NCBI RefSeq assembly: GCF_000285275.1
Contig: NZ_CADO01000139.1
Coordinates: 335,106-399,105, forward strand
DNA: 64,000 bases
Direction of reading: 5' to 3'
From: Acetobacter pasteurianus subsp. pasteurianus LMG 1262 = NBRC 106471
GTDB taxonomy: Bacteria; Pseudomonadota; Alphaproteobacteria; Acetobacterales; Acetobacteraceae
Each line of letters begins with the position of its first letter. The first letter of the stretch is position 1. The notes under the pieces were generated by a model. The model saw only the letters and a list, made by a program, of their open reading frames with translations, ran no database searches and was not told the origin of the DNA. Made by a program: the position numbers and the translations under genes. Positions 25,261 through 36,322 of this stretch are shown in pieces.

Positions 25261-26571
25261 TTACCGTTTGGCAAGCGGCACATAGTCACGCTGCGGTGCG
25301 CCAATATAAAGCTGGCGAGGGCGGCTGATACGCTGGCCCGGTTCTTCAATCATTTCCTTCCACTGGCTTACCCAGCCTGTGGTGCGGGCAACGGCAAACA
25401 GCACGGTGAACATGCTGGTGGGGATGCCCATAGCCTTGAGAATGATGCCGGAGTAGAAGTCCACATTCGGGTAGAGCTTGCGCTGCACGAAGTAATCATC
25501 GCTCAGGGCAATTCTTTCCAGCTCAACAGCAAGATCCAGCAGCGGGTCATCCTTAATGCCAAGTTCTGTCAGCACTTCGTGGCAGGTCTGCTGCATGATC
25601 TTCGCACGTGGGTCGAAGTTCTTGTAAACGCGGTGGCCAAAGCCCATCAGCTTCACGCCGCTGTTCTTATCCTTCACCTGCGCAATAAAGGCGGGAATGT
25701 TTTCCTTTTTGCCAATATGCGCCAGCATTTTCAGCACGGCTTCATTGGCGCCACCGTGTGCGGGTCCCCACAGGGCGGCAATGCCCGCAGCAATACATGC
25801 AAACGGATTGGCGCCCGTAGAACCGGCAAGGCGCACGGTGGAGGTAGAAGCATTCTGTTCATGATCGGCATGCAGGATCAGAATCCGGTTCATGGCGCGG
25901 GCCAGAACAGGGTTGACCTTGTAAGGCTCGGACATGCGCGCGAACATCATGGACAGGAAGTTTTCTGCGTAGTTCAGATCATTCCGCGGATAGATAAAGG
26001 CTTCGCCCTGCGTGTATTTGTAAGCCCATGCCGCAATGGTTGGAATTTTGGCAATCAGCCGCATGGCTGCCAGATCCCGGTTGGCGGGAATGGCGATATC
26101 GTTGGCATCTGGGTAGAAGGCAGACAAAGCCCCAACCGTGCCGCACAGAATGGCCATTGGGTGGGCATCACGCCGGAAGCCGTTAAAGAAGTTACGGATC
26201 TGCTCGTGCAGCAGCGTATGGTTTGTAAGGGTGTTGGTGAAGGTGTCGTACTGTGCCTTGTTGGGCAGTTCACCATTTAGAAGCAGATAAATAACTTCCT
26301 CATAGGAAGCATTTTCCGCCAGCTGGGCAATGGGGTAACCACGGTGCAGCAGAACGCCCTTGTCGCCATCAATAAAGGTGATTTTGCTGTTGCAGGCGGC
26401 TGTTTCCCCGTAACCTGGGTCAAACGTGAAAACGCCCAGTTGCGCAGGAAGTTTGCGGATGTCGACAACATCCGGTCCCAGAGTGCCTGAAAGCACAGGC
26501 ATTTCGGCGGATTTTCCACCAACCGAAATGGTAGCGGTAGATAGCTTACCTTCTTTCTGCGACGCGCTCAT
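25261..26571 (-). CDS. gltA: Citrate synthase (AarA type)
   Basis: From ATG 26571, with AAAGGA upstream, the protein has 436 residues, the size of the hexameric type II enzyme. Seen: the N-terminal beta domain [31 protein letters not shown] (split here: [13 protein letters not shown] is the signature), [17 protein letters not shown] with catalytic His, [16 protein letters not shown] with the second His, and [15 protein letters not shown] with the catalytic region ending before Asp. It condenses acetyl-CoA and oxaloacetate. In Acetobacter aceti it is known as AarA, needed for acetic acid resistance because it feeds acetate into the cycle opened by AarC. Confidence 0.95.
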   Translation of the reverse strand: MSASQKEGKLSTATISVGGKSAEMPVLSGTLGPDVVDIRKLPAQLGVFTFDPGYGETAACNSKITFIDGDKGVLLHRGYPIAQLAENASYEEVIYLLLNGELPNKAQYDTFTNTLTNHTLLHEQIRNFFNGFRRDAHPMAILCGTVGALSAFYPDANDIAIPANRDLAAMRLIAKIPTIAAWAYKYTQGEAFIYPRNDLNYAENFLSMMFARMSEPYKVNPVLARAMNRILILHADHEQNASTSTVRLAGSTGANPFACIAAGIAALWGPAHGGANEAVLKMLAHIGKKENIPAFIAQVKDKNSGVKLMGFGHRVYKNFDPRAKIMQQTCHEVLTELGIKDDPLLDLAVELERIALSDDYFVQRKLYPNVDFYSGIILKAMGIPTSMFTVLFAVARTTGWVSQWKEMIEEPGQRISRPRQLYIGAPQRDYVPLAKR

Positions 26572-26723
26572 TAGTGTTTCCTTTTGCATGTTTGGGCCAC
26601 GGTCGCTGCTGCGGCCTGCTCGTTCCACTTTGTCACCTATTCAAAAGGAAACCGGAAGATTGCCGACGATAAACGAAGCGTTATCGGAACGGAGTATGCT
26701 TGGAAAACCACAGTTTTTTGGGA

Positions 26724-27248
26724 TTAGGGTCGCGCGAATGTGTGCAAATACATGCTTTGGCCATCGCACATTTGCCAGTGTGTCATATCCGGCAATGTGT
26801 CGCTTCCATACATTTCAAAAATGGCAACGGCCCCTGGCGCGAATCCCTGGTCCAGTTCACTGGCCTGCATGTCTAAGTGGTGGGCTAATAAGGAAATACC
26901 CGGATTATGCCCTACCATCAGCACGGTAAAAGCTGAATCGGGCATCTGTTGAATACGGGCCAACAAAGCCTCGGGCGTGGCTTCGTAAATATCTGCGCAA
27001 TAATCTGGAGTGGGGAGCGCAGGAGGCAGAGCGGCTAGCACACCCGCCAAGGTCTGCCGCGTGCGTAAGGCCGGGCTACATATAATACTATCAGGAACAA
27101 TATGCTGCGCTGCCAGCCAATGCCCGCAGCGCCGTGCCGCCTCTTGCCCTGCAGGTGTAAGGGGGCGGTTCATATCAGCTTCGGCGCTGAAATCTCCTAA
27201 CAGGGCGGAAGCCGCTTCAGCATGGCGAAGCAGAACAAGGCGACGCAT
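26724..27248 (-). CDS. sixA: SixA-type phosphohistidine phosphatase
   Basis: A 174-residue histidine phosphatase with the N-terminal RHG-type motif LVLLRHAEAAS (catalytic His), CSPALRTRQTLAGVL and the second His in VLMVGHNPGISLL. SixA proteins dephosphorylate phosphohistidine, for example on HPt domains or NPr. It lies nine bases after the chorismate mutase stop and upstream of gltA on the same strand. A sixA-like gene near citrate synthase is in keeping with the acetic acid bacteria. Confidence 0.85.
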   Translation of the reverse strand: MRRLVLLRHAEAASALLGDFSAEADMNRPLTPAGQEAARRCGHWLAAQHIVPDSIICSPALRTRQTLAGVLAALPPALPTPDYCADIYEATPEALLARIQQMPDSAFTVLMVGHNPGISLLAHHLDMQASELDQGFAPGAVAIFEMYGSDTLPDMTHWQMCDGQSMYLHTFARP

Positions 27249-27257
27249 GCGTGGGCC

Positions 27258-27587
27258 TTACGCCTTTGGGGCTTCGGCTGTTTGCCGTGCAATGGCTTCA
27301 TGATGCCGGATAACTTCATGGATAATGAAGTTCAGGAACTTTTCAGCAAAGTCCGGGTCCAGATGCGCATCTTCGGCCAGTTTGCGCAGGCGGGCAATCT
27401 GCTGGGCCTCACGCGCAGGGTCTGCTGGCGGCATGTTGTAGCGTGCTTTAAGCGCCCCCACGGCCTTGGTGCAGCGGAAGCGTTCCGCCAGCATGGAAAC
27501 CAAAGCGGAATCGATATTATCAATGCTGCGGCGCAGGTCCTGAAGGGCCTGAGTGGGGGAGATGGACTGGTCGTCTGTCACGGTCAT
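27258..27587 (-). CDS. Chorismate mutase, AroQ type
   Basis: A 109-residue all-helical protein: LQDLRRSIDNIDSALVSMLAERFRCTKAVG (read in parts: DLRRSIDNIDSALVSML then ERF), LKARYNMPPADPAREAQQI and the C-terminal FAEKFLNFIIHEVIRHHEAI. This matches the small AroQ chorismate mutases that convert chorismate to prephenate for Phe and Tyr. The conserved Arg, Lys, Asp and the C-terminal helix are in order. It is encoded with sixA in a tight pair. Confidence 0.87.
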   Translation of the reverse strand: MTVTDDQSISPTQALQDLRRSIDNIDSALVSMLAERFRCTKAVGALKARYNMPPADPAREAQQIARLRKLAEDAHLDPDFAEKFLNFIIHEVIRHHEAIARQTAEAPKA

Positions 27588-27653
27588 GCTGTTCCGGTTC
27601 TGTCAGAATATGCACCAGCGCCTGTAAGATGCGCTGTGGTTGGTAAAGTCTGC

Positions 27654-28385
27654 TCAGGCTTTTTCCACAAAAGGTGGGGGCAGGTCTAGCCATGCCAGAT
27701 GCCCCCCTTTGCCAGCACCTGTATCTACAAAAATGGCTTGCCCGCCAGAACGGCCGGGAATGGCCAACGGGCAGCCATTGGTGGAGCGCTGATCATGCCC
27801 GCAATAGATGGTGTAACCAGCGGGAATGGTGTTCACCCAGTTCAGTGTGCGTTCGGGGTATCCATCTGGCTGCATGCGGTTTGTGGTTTCCCCAAACAAT
27901 GCGCGGGAAAGCAGATAGGTGACACGGCCTAACGGCGGAGGCGGAGGCTCCATCAACATGCGTGGGTCAAATGCGCCGTGCACAAAAACCGTCTTGCCCA
28001 TAACCATCCATGCGGGGGCGTTTTCCAGCACAGGCAAAAGGGCATGCAGCACATCTGTGTTTTCTGGCCGGTAAAGCTGCGCCAGCGTGTCTTCCAGATG
28101 AGGGGTAGAGCGCAAACGCTTGCCCATAAGGGCGCGGCCAAGTTTGCGATCATGGTTGCCAATCAGGAACAGGCCGCGTTTTTCATGCATCACCTGCAAC
28201 ATCAGCCGCAAGACACCGGCGCTGTCTGGCCCGTAATCTACCAGATCGCCCAACTGAATCACAAAGCGGTCTGTGGCAACGGCGTGGCGGAAAGCATCCA
28301 GATCTCCATGCACGTCCCCCACAATGCGGAGTCCGTTTCGCATTGCATCTTTCACGTTTCCGTCATGGGGAAGCAGTTCAAGCAT
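27654..28385 (-). CDS. Calcineurin-like metallophosphoesterase (Ap4A hydrolase/PP1-like)
   Basis: A 243-residue protein with the full metallophosphoesterase motif set: GDVHGDLDAF (D-x-H), GDLVDYGPDS (G-D-x-x-D), GNHDRK (GNHD), VHGAFD and CGHDQRS (GH). The layout resembles bacterial PP1-like phosphatases and Ap4A hydrolases (ApaH family). Substrate unknown. It is the first gene of the minus-strand set leading to chorismate mutase, sixA and gltA, and is divergent from aarC. Confidence 0.8.
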   Translation of the reverse strand: MLELLPHDGNVKDAMRNGLRIVGDVHGDLDAFRHAVATDRFVIQLGDLVDYGPDSAGVLRLMLQVMHEKRGLFLIGNHDRKLGRALMGKRLRSTPHLEDTLAQLYRPENTDVLHALLPVLENAPAWMVMGKTVFVHGAFDPRMLMEPPPPPLGRVTYLLSRALFGETTNRMQPDGYPERTLNWVNTIPAGYTIYCGHDQRSTNGCPLAIPGRSGGQAIFVDTGAGKGGHLAWLDLPPPFVEKA

Positions 28386-28576
28386 GGTGTTTTAATCCGT
28401 TATTTCCTTACTTCCATGTAGGCTTTTCGAGATCAAACAGGAACTGGAACAGCAAGTTTTTTTTCATTTACCGCCAGATCGTGCACAAGTATGTGACGCG
28501 CCAGCACGAACTGTTTGCGCTTACGTTATACGGGCAATCGGGTTTTTGAAAAAACAGCCTGAAACGGAAGGATAAC

Positions 28577-30210
<1,634 letters not shown>

Positions 30211-30218
30211 AGTAAAGG

Positions 30219-30246
30219 GAGGGGCAGGTTTTCTGCCTCTTTTTTC
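30219..30246 (+). terminator. Terminator of aarC
   Basis: GAGGGGCAG (30219-30227) pairs imperfectly with CTGCCTC (30233-30239), followed by seven T. Confidence 0.85.
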
Positions 30247-30297
30247 TGGCTTCTTCCTGCATCTTCTAAAGCGAGGTGGGAAGAAGCCTTTTTATGC

Positions 30298-31056
30298 TCA
30301 GCTTTTGTTGGTTGTTGTATCGGCCAGTTGCGTAGGCTGCTGCGTAATCATGATATCTACGGGCCGTTCAGCCAGAAATTCGCTTGTGGAGCCTTTGGGG
30401 GCACCCGGATTATCCGTAATAATAGCTTCGGCATCGCGGTGCGTCAGCGCAAACAGATGCGGCGTGGCAGAGGGGGAAAGATACGCTGCATAAGGGTGGC
30501 GGCCAGCCAGCTTATGGGCTGCATAGGCATCCCGCTCGGAATTGACGGGAATGGCAACCATAATTTTGGAATCCGCATGTAAAACGGTTTCTGTGTCTTT
30601 ATGGTCTGAAGGCACCAGAATAACTCTGTCCCGCATCCGGGTTTTGCGCACCAGTTTCACCACATTATCTGCACTGGCGCTGTTGATATCCAGCATGAGC
30701 AATGTGTTGGAGTGGTGGGCAGAAGCCAGCACGCCTTCCAGCTCGTTAGAACCGGGTTCCACCATAACGCGCCCATCTGGCCCATTGGCAAGTTCCAGCC
30801 GCAGCATGGAGGGCACGCCATCATGGGGGGAGGAGGTGGAAACCGGAGTGGTTACAAGCCCTGTGCCCGGTGTGCAAACAATCAGCCCGTGGTGGATGCG
30901 TGCCATAATGCCATAGGCCTTGGAGTGTTGCACAACCAGCGTTGTACCCACTGCCACGCACAGCCCAACAGCCAGAGCGATCTTTTTAAAGCAGCCACGA
31001 GAAGACTTGCTGCTCTGTTGCACAGAGATGTCAGCCGCCTTTTCAGGATGCGACAT
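30298..31056 (-). CDS. Membrane-anchored GDPD-like protein, apparently degenerate
   Basis: From ATG 31056 (overlapping the smc end by 14 bases) the protein has 252 residues. One N-terminal TM (KIALAVGLCVAVGTTLVV) predicts a periplasmic body. The body recalls the second half of glycerophosphodiester phosphodiesterase barrels: ELEGVLASAHHSNTLLMLDI, VVKLVRKTRMRDRVILVPSD and the closing DAEAIITDNPGAP, matching the GDPD end DGIITDxPD. The N-terminal catalytic HRG motif and the ExD metal pair are not seen, so hydrolysis is unlikely. The family assignment is an inference from motif order only. Confidence 0.5.
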   Translation of the reverse strand: MSHPEKAADISVQQSSKSSRGCFKKIALAVGLCVAVGTTLVVQHSKAYGIMARIHHGLIVCTPGTGLVTTPVSTSSPHDGVPSMLRLELANGPDGRVMVEPGSNELEGVLASAHHSNTLLMLDINSASADNVVKLVRKTRMRDRVILVPSDHKDTETVLHADSKIMVAIPVNSERDAYAAHKLAGRHPYAAYLSPSATPHLFALTHRDAEAIITDNPGAPKGSTSEFLAERPVDIMITQQPTQLADTTTNKS

Positions 31057-34000
31057 TCGGTTCTTCCTTATCATTCTGGCCAGCCATGGAGGCAGCCCGT
31101 GCCAGATCAACTGAAAGCACGCGGCTTACGCCTCGCTCCTGCATGGTAACACCAAACAGGTGGTCCATATGGGCCATAGTTAACTGATGGTGGGTTACCA
31201 CCAGAAAACGGGTTCCCGCTTCGGTTACCATATCACCAAGTAGGGCGCTAAAGCGGCCCACATTGGCATCATCCAGCGGTGCGTCCACTTCGTCAAGAAC
31301 GCATACTGGTGCAGGGTTACAGCGGAAAACCGCGAAAATCAATGACAATGCGGTTAAAGCTTGTTCACCCCCCGAAAGAAGGGAGAGTGTAGCAAGCTTT
31401 TTGCCCGGCGGCTGGGCGTAAATTTCCAGCCCGGCTTCCAGCGGATCATCACTCCCCACCAGCCCCAGATGCGCCCGCCCGCCACCAAACATACGGGTGA
31501 ACAAAGACTGGAAGTGGTGGTCCACCTGCGTGAACACAGCCATCAGCCGTTCACGCCCTTCTTTATTTAGTGTGCCGATGGAGCCACGCAAGCGGCTGAT
31601 GGCCGCTTCAAGGTCAGCAATCTCATCCGCCAGCGTGCGCGCTTGGGTGGAGGCTTCTTCTGCTTCAATTTCTGCACGCAGGTTAACCGGCCCCATATCT
31701 TCGCGTTCCCGCGTGAGGCGCGAGATTTTACGGCGCAGGGAGCTTTCGGCAGCTTCTGTCAGATCTCCGGTGGGTTGACGCGGCGGGGTGGGTGTATCAG
31801 CCAAAAGCTGATCCAGAATGGCCTGTGCCTGTTCACTTTTGGCATCTGCTTTCAGCAGGTTTTCACGCGCTGTGTTCAGTTCGGCTTCTGTACGGCGGCG
31901 CTGTTCATTGGCGGCATTTAAGGCAGATTCGGCTTCAGCGCGTATTTTATCGGCCTGTGCGTAGGCTTCTTCAGCCTCTTCCAATGCTGAAAGGGTTTGC
32001 TGCTTCTGGCGTTGCGCTTCGGCCGGAAGCTCTGAAACCTTGGTGTGTTCATTACGTGCCGTTTCCACGCGCTGGGCGGCGTTTTCAGCTTCTGCGTTGG
32101 CTGTGGCGGCGCGTTGGCTCCATTCTTCTTCTGCGGCCACCAGAGATGTCAGGCGCGTTTCCAGCGTTGATGCTTCGGCCTGCAGCGTGGCGCGCAGTTC
32201 TCGCGTGGCGTCTAGCTGGTTGGTAAGGGCCGCGCGTTGGGTGTGCAGATGGGCAAGCGTTTCCTCGGCATCCTGCGGCAGGGCGGCTGCTGTTTGGGCT
32301 TCGGTCTGTGTTGCGGCTATGAGTTTGTCTTGTGCGTCCTGCTGCTCTTGCTGCAATTCTTCCAGCCGAGGGGTTAGGGCGGCAATGCGGCTGCGCAGTG
32401 TAAGGGCCTGCTCCTGCATTTTTTGCTGCTGCTGCGTGCTGGCTTGGGCTGACTGTTCAGCTTGAGCAAAGGCGGATGAGGCCGTTTGAAAAGCCTGTTG
32501 CGCCTGTTCCAGATTATCTTGCGCGTCTTTCAGGGCCGCGGCTGTAGCATTTTCTGTTTGGGAAGATGTTAGGCGTTGCTCAAGTTCAAGAACATTGGCT
32601 TCTTCTGCTTCCAGATTCTGGCGCAGACGCAGGCGTTCTGGCGCAAGTGTTTCCAGCCGTGTTGTGGCGGCTGTGTGCTGGTTTTCTGTTTGGGTCTGTT
32701 TTTGCTGGACGCGTTGGAAGGTCTGTTCCGCCAGTTTAAGGGCTGTGCGGCAGTCCTGCTCAGCTTTTTGCGCGGCTGTATGCTGTTCCCTCGCAGTGGC
32801 AAGGGCTTGCTGAAAGTTTTGAGCCGGGGGCAAGGCCTGTTGTGCCATTGTGGCGGCTGCCAAGGCAGATTCGGCCTCGGCTTTGGCGGCCAGCGCGCGT
32901 TCCTGTTGGGGGCGGAGCGCATCTAACCTTGCCCGGAAAGATGTGTGCTGGCGTTCTAGCTCGGATTCCTGCGTGCGGGCTTTTTGCAGGCTTTGTTCCA
33001 GCTTGCTGCGCTCTACGCGCTGTTCCTGAGCCTGTTTTTCTCCAGCCTGCACATTGGTGCGGGCGGCTGCGGCTTTTTCTTCGGCCTGCGGAACATGCTG
33101 TTCCATTTCTGCAATACGGGCCGAGGTTTCGCGCAGAATGCGGCGCTGGGCCAACCTGCGGGCCGAGGAATCGGGCTCACCCGCGCGGGTGTAAAAACCA
33201 TCCCACCGCCACAAATCACCAGCGCGAGAAACCAGACATTGCCCCGGTAGAAGTTGTGCCTGCAAGCTGGCGCCATCTGTGCCATCGGGCACAACGCCAG
33301 TATATGCCAGCACTCTGTTTAGTTCTGGCGGTGCGGTAATAACGGATTTAAGGGCAACGGCTTTACCGGGCAGAGGTGCGGCAGAGGCATCTTTCAGCAA
33401 ATGCCAGCCACGGGGGGCATTGTCTGCTGCGGGAGCATCCAGCCCATCTGTGAGCGCTACAGCTAGCGCAACTTCATATTCCTCGGGAACAGTAACCTGA
33501 GCGGATATGGGTTCAGCCGAGGCTTCTTTCTCATTCCCCAGCGCTTCGGCCAAGCCTTCTGCTTGTGCACGCAGGCGGGTGAGTTCGGCTTGCAGGGTAG
33601 TAAGCCGCTGCTGGGTTTGTGTTTGTTCCTGCCGATGCTGTTGCAGGTTGCGCTCAGTTGTTTCCAGCGCCTGCACAACTTTTTGCAGAGCTTGTTCTTG
33701 GGTGGCACGTTGTTCCCGTGCTTGCTTCAGCGCATCTTCCGGCGGGGCTTGTGCCTGTGTTTTTTCCAGCGCTTGCGTAAGGGTCTGGGCTTCCTGCGTT
33801 GCGCGTTTAAGAGAAGATTCGGCTGCTCGCAGGGTGTTTTCTGCATTGCGGCGCTGGGCTTCTGCTTCCTGCGCAGCGCGGCTGGCATCGGTTAGTGCTG
33901 TATTGGTGTTCAGCCGTTCTGTTTCGGCTTTTTCCAGTGCCTCACGGGCAGCGTGCACGGCTTGGGCGGCGGCATCGGTTTCCTGCTTGAGTTGAAGCCG

Positions 34001-35590
34001 GATGCTTTCATCAACCAAAGCGGCAAGTGTATCGGCATGGCGTTTTTCCGCTTGGGCCAGATCAGCCTTGAGGGAAACCAGCCGAGAGCGCGCCTGTTCC
34101 AGCGTGCGGCGGAGCTCCGTCAGCGCTTGTTCAGCAGCCTGCGCGTTATTGCGCGCAACCGAAAGTGCTACGTTGCATTCAGAGCGTGTGCGTTCTGCCG
34201 CATCCAGTGTGGTTTTGGCGTTCTGGAAAGCGTTTTGGGCGTCTTCTACAGCTTTTTGTGTAGCCTGAATGGCTTCATTATCCGGCAGTTGCTGCTCTAG
34301 CGATGCAAGCTCGGCCTGTAATGCTGTGTATGCTGCCGCAATACGGGTATGGTGGTTTTGTGCCGCCGTCAGATTTTCGGCAGCGCGATCATGTGCCGCG
34401 CGTGCCGTGTTCAGTTCGGCGGTAAGCTGGGCGAGTTTCTGCTCTGTTTCTGCCAGCTCTTTGGCTAACGTCTGCTGCTTTGTTTCTGCTTCCGCCGTGC
34501 GCGTAGGCAGTGAGGCAATAGCGGCTTCTGTTTCTGCCTTTTCGGCCTTTAGGCGTTCAAGCGTTGCTGTGGCATCATCCAGACGAGTTTTGGCTGCGTC
34601 TGCATCCGCCTCATGCTGCTTCAGGCGTTCTGCGGCATCATTGGCCTGCGTGGCGGCACGTTCTTCTTCCCGCGCAACGCCTTCGGCCAATACGCGGCAC
34701 CGTTCCAGCGCAGTGCGGGCCGCATCGGCTTTTTCTCTGGCACCGGGTAAAACCTTGTTGGCTTCAAATTCCGCAACCACAGCACTTTCTGCTGCTTCTT
34801 CATGCTCGGTCAGGGCTTTGCGGGCGCGGGCGGCGTTATCAATGGCGCGTTCTACAGCTAGCCGAGCGCGGGCATGTAATACGGCCAGAAGTTCTGTTTC
34901 GGCTTCTCGTAATGCAGCGGAAAGTTCACGATAACGGCTGGCATCGCGAGATTGCTCGGCCAGTCCATCCAACCGGTCGGAGAGTTGCTGGCGGCGGTCT
35001 TCCGCACGTGTCAGGTTGGATTCTGTAGCACGCAGTTTCAGTTCTGCTTCATGCCTGCGGGCATGCAGGCCGGTAATGCCTGCGGCTTCTTCCAAAATGG
35101 TGCGGCGTTCTTCTGGCCGCGCGCCAACCAGCATGGCCACGCGGCCTTGGCTGACCATGGCAGAAGAGCGTGCGCCAGATGCCAGATCGGCAAACAGGGT
35201 CTGCACATCTCGCGCACGTACGGGGCGGCCATTTATGCGGTAATCACTGCCAGATCCGCGTTCTGCCCGGCGGGTAATCTGCAGTTCGTCCATATCTGCA
35301 AAGGCAGCGGGACCAAAGCCCTTGGTGCCTTCCAGCGTAACAGTAACTTCGGCTAAAGACCGGGCAGGGCGGCCTGTGGTGCCTGCAAAAATAAGATCAT
35401 CCATTTCCCCCCCACGGAGGGAACGCGCGGATGATTCACCCATCACCCAGCGCAGGGCTTCCACCACATTGGATTTGCCACACCCGTTGGGGCCGACAAT
35501 GCCTGTCAGCCCGGGCAGAATTTCCACCGTTACCGGATCCGCAAAACTTTTGAATCCGACAATGCGCAGACGAACGAAACGAACTGTCAT
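31043..35590 (-). CDS. smc: Chromosome segregation SMC protein with unusually long arms
   Basis: A 1515-residue SMC ATPase. The N-terminal head has IVGFKSFADPVTVEI and Walker A GPNGCGKSNVVEALRW. The C-terminal head has the signature LLSGGEQALTALSLIFAVF and Walker B APVCVLDEVDAPLDDANVG. The hinge is near residues 695-815 (VPEEYEVALAVALTDGLDA through LLPGQCLVSRAGDLWRWDG). The arms, about 170-690 and 820-1330, are A/E/Q-rich coiled coil. Typical bacterial Smc has about 1150-1190 residues, so each arm is longer by roughly 180. It compacts and segregates the chromosome. No scpA or scpB lies in the window. Confidence 0.95.
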   Translation of the reverse strand: MTVRFVRLRIVGFKSFADPVTVEILPGLTGIVGPNGCGKSNVVEALRWVMGESSARSLRGGEMDDLIFAGTTGRPARSLAEVTVTLEGTKGFGPAAFADMDELQITRRAERGSGSDYRINGRPVRARDVQTLFADLASGARSSAMVSQGRVAMLVGARPEERRTILEEAAGITGLHARRHEAELKLRATESNLTRAEDRRQQLSDRLDGLAEQSRDASRYRELSAALREAETELLAVLHARARLAVERAIDNAARARKALTEHEEAAESAVVAEFEANKVLPGAREKADAARTALERCRVLAEGVAREEERAATQANDAAERLKQHEADADAAKTRLDDATATLERLKAEKAETEAAIASLPTRTAEAETKQQTLAKELAETEQKLAQLTAELNTARAAHDRAAENLTAAQNHHTRIAAAYTALQAELASLEQQLPDNEAIQATQKAVEDAQNAFQNAKTTLDAAERTRSECNVALSVARNNAQAAEQALTELRRTLEQARSRLVSLKADLAQAEKRHADTLAALVDESIRLQLKQETDAAAQAVHAAREALEKAETERLNTNTALTDASRAAQEAEAQRRNAENTLRAAESSLKRATQEAQTLTQALEKTQAQAPPEDALKQAREQRATQEQALQKVVQALETTERNLQQHRQEQTQTQQRLTTLQAELTRLRAQAEGLAEALGNEKEASAEPISAQVTVPEEYEVALAVALTDGLDAPAADNAPRGWHLLKDASAAPLPGKAVALKSVITAPPELNRVLAYTGVVPDGTDGASLQAQLLPGQCLVSRAGDLWRWDGFYTRAGEPDSSARRLAQRRILRETSARIAEMEQHVPQAEEKAAAARTNVQAGEKQAQEQRVERSKLEQSLQKARTQESELERQHTSFRARLDALRPQQERALAAKAEAESALAAATMAQQALPPAQNFQQALATAREQHTAAQKAEQDCRTALKLAEQTFQRVQQKQTQTENQHTAATTRLETLAPERLRLRQNLEAEEANVLELEQRLTSSQTENATAAALKDAQDNLEQAQQAFQTASSAFAQAEQSAQASTQQQQKMQEQALTLRSRIAALTPRLEELQQEQQDAQDKLIAATQTEAQTAAALPQDAEETLAHLHTQRAALTNQLDATRELRATLQAEASTLETRLTSLVAAEEEWSQRAATANAEAENAAQRVETARNEHTKVSELPAEAQRQKQQTLSALEEAEEAYAQADKIRAEAESALNAANEQRRRTEAELNTARENLLKADAKSEQAQAILDQLLADTPTPPRQPTGDLTEAAESSLRRKISRLTREREDMGPVNLRAEIEAEEASTQARTLADEIADLEAAISRLRGSIGTLNKEGRERLMAVFTQVDHHFQSLFTRMFGGGRAHLGLVGSDDPLEAGLEIYAQPPGKKLATLSLLSGGEQALTALSLIFAVFRCNPAPVCVLDEVDAPLDDANVGRFSALLGDMVTEAGTRFLVVTHHQLTMAHMDHLFGVTMQERGVSRVLSVDLARAASMAGQNDKEEPNVAS

Positions 35591-35629
35591 GCAGGTATAG
35601 GGCGCGGGCTCAGGACAACATGCGTAGGC

Positions 35630-36250
35630 TTAGCTGGCTTTCGCCAAGTATTTGGTGAAGTCCTCATAAGTCAGCGCGCTGGACACCTGCTCCTTGTTAT
35701 TGAAGCGGAAGGTGGGGGTGGAATCAAAATGGAATTTGTCCTGCGCTTCCGTCTGCTGGTTCAGAATGAACTGCATGAGCTGCTGATCAGCAATGGCTTT
35801 TTCAAACGTATCGCCCGGCATGCCGGCAAAGGCCGCCATTTTCTTCAGTTCATCCTTCGGGCTGCCTTCCTTGATGTAGGCCCAGCGGTCCAGGCTGGAA
35901 AGCAGGGAGGAGCAGAAGGGCTCATACCGTTCTGGCGGCAGGGTGCGGGCCACCATGGCGGCAACTGTTGCAAGCTGATCTGTGGGGAAATCATGAAAAA
36001 TGTAACGGATTTTCCCGGTATCAATCAGTTCTTTCTGCACCTGTGGGAAGGTGTTTTCTGCAAAGTGCGCGCAATGAATGCAGGTAAGGGAGAACCATTC
36101 TTCCACAACAACCTTGGCGTTCGGGTTGCCCAGTTCACGCGGGGTAAAGCGTGTATCCGTGGCATCTGCTGCCAGAGAAATACCGCGCAGGGCGGTGGAG
36201 GCAACGGCCAGACTTCCGGCAGCGAGAATGGAACGGCGGGTGAAAGACAT
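35630..36250 (-). CDS. DsbA-family thiol:disulfide protein with Tat-like signal
   Basis: A 206-residue protein. The N-terminus FTRRSILAAGSLAVASTAL carries twin arginines in a Tat-like context, followed by the cut region SLAADA, so export to the periplasm is likely. The thioredoxin fold has the active site LTCIHCAHFAENTF (CxxC with Ile-His) and a cis-proline region FDSTPTFRFNN. The helical insert between them is as in DsbA/DsbG or BdbD-type proteins. Its role may be disulfide formation or isomerisation. It is upstream of smc and downstream of corC, all on the minus strand. Confidence 0.88.
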   Translation of the reverse strand: MSFTRRSILAAGSLAVASTALRGISLAADATDTRFTPRELGNPNAKVVVEEWFSLTCIHCAHFAENTFPQVQKELIDTGKIRYIFHDFPTDQLATVAAMVARTLPPERYEPFCSSLLSSLDRWAYIKEGSPKDELKKMAAFAGMPGDTFEKAIADQQLMQFILNQQTEAQDKFHFDSTPTFRFNNKEQVSSALTYEDFTKYLAKAS

Positions 36251-36322
36251 GGAAATCCGGTCTCCCTTGGTGGGTGCAAATCAGTAAGCGGTTAAAGGCA
36301 TGACGGCAGATTTGCTCTGCCG

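Noticed and set aside
31497..35028. Many open frames antisense to smc, some over 150 codons
   Set aside because: The GCN-rich coiled-coil codons of smc keep the other frames open. None has motifs or a ribosome site.
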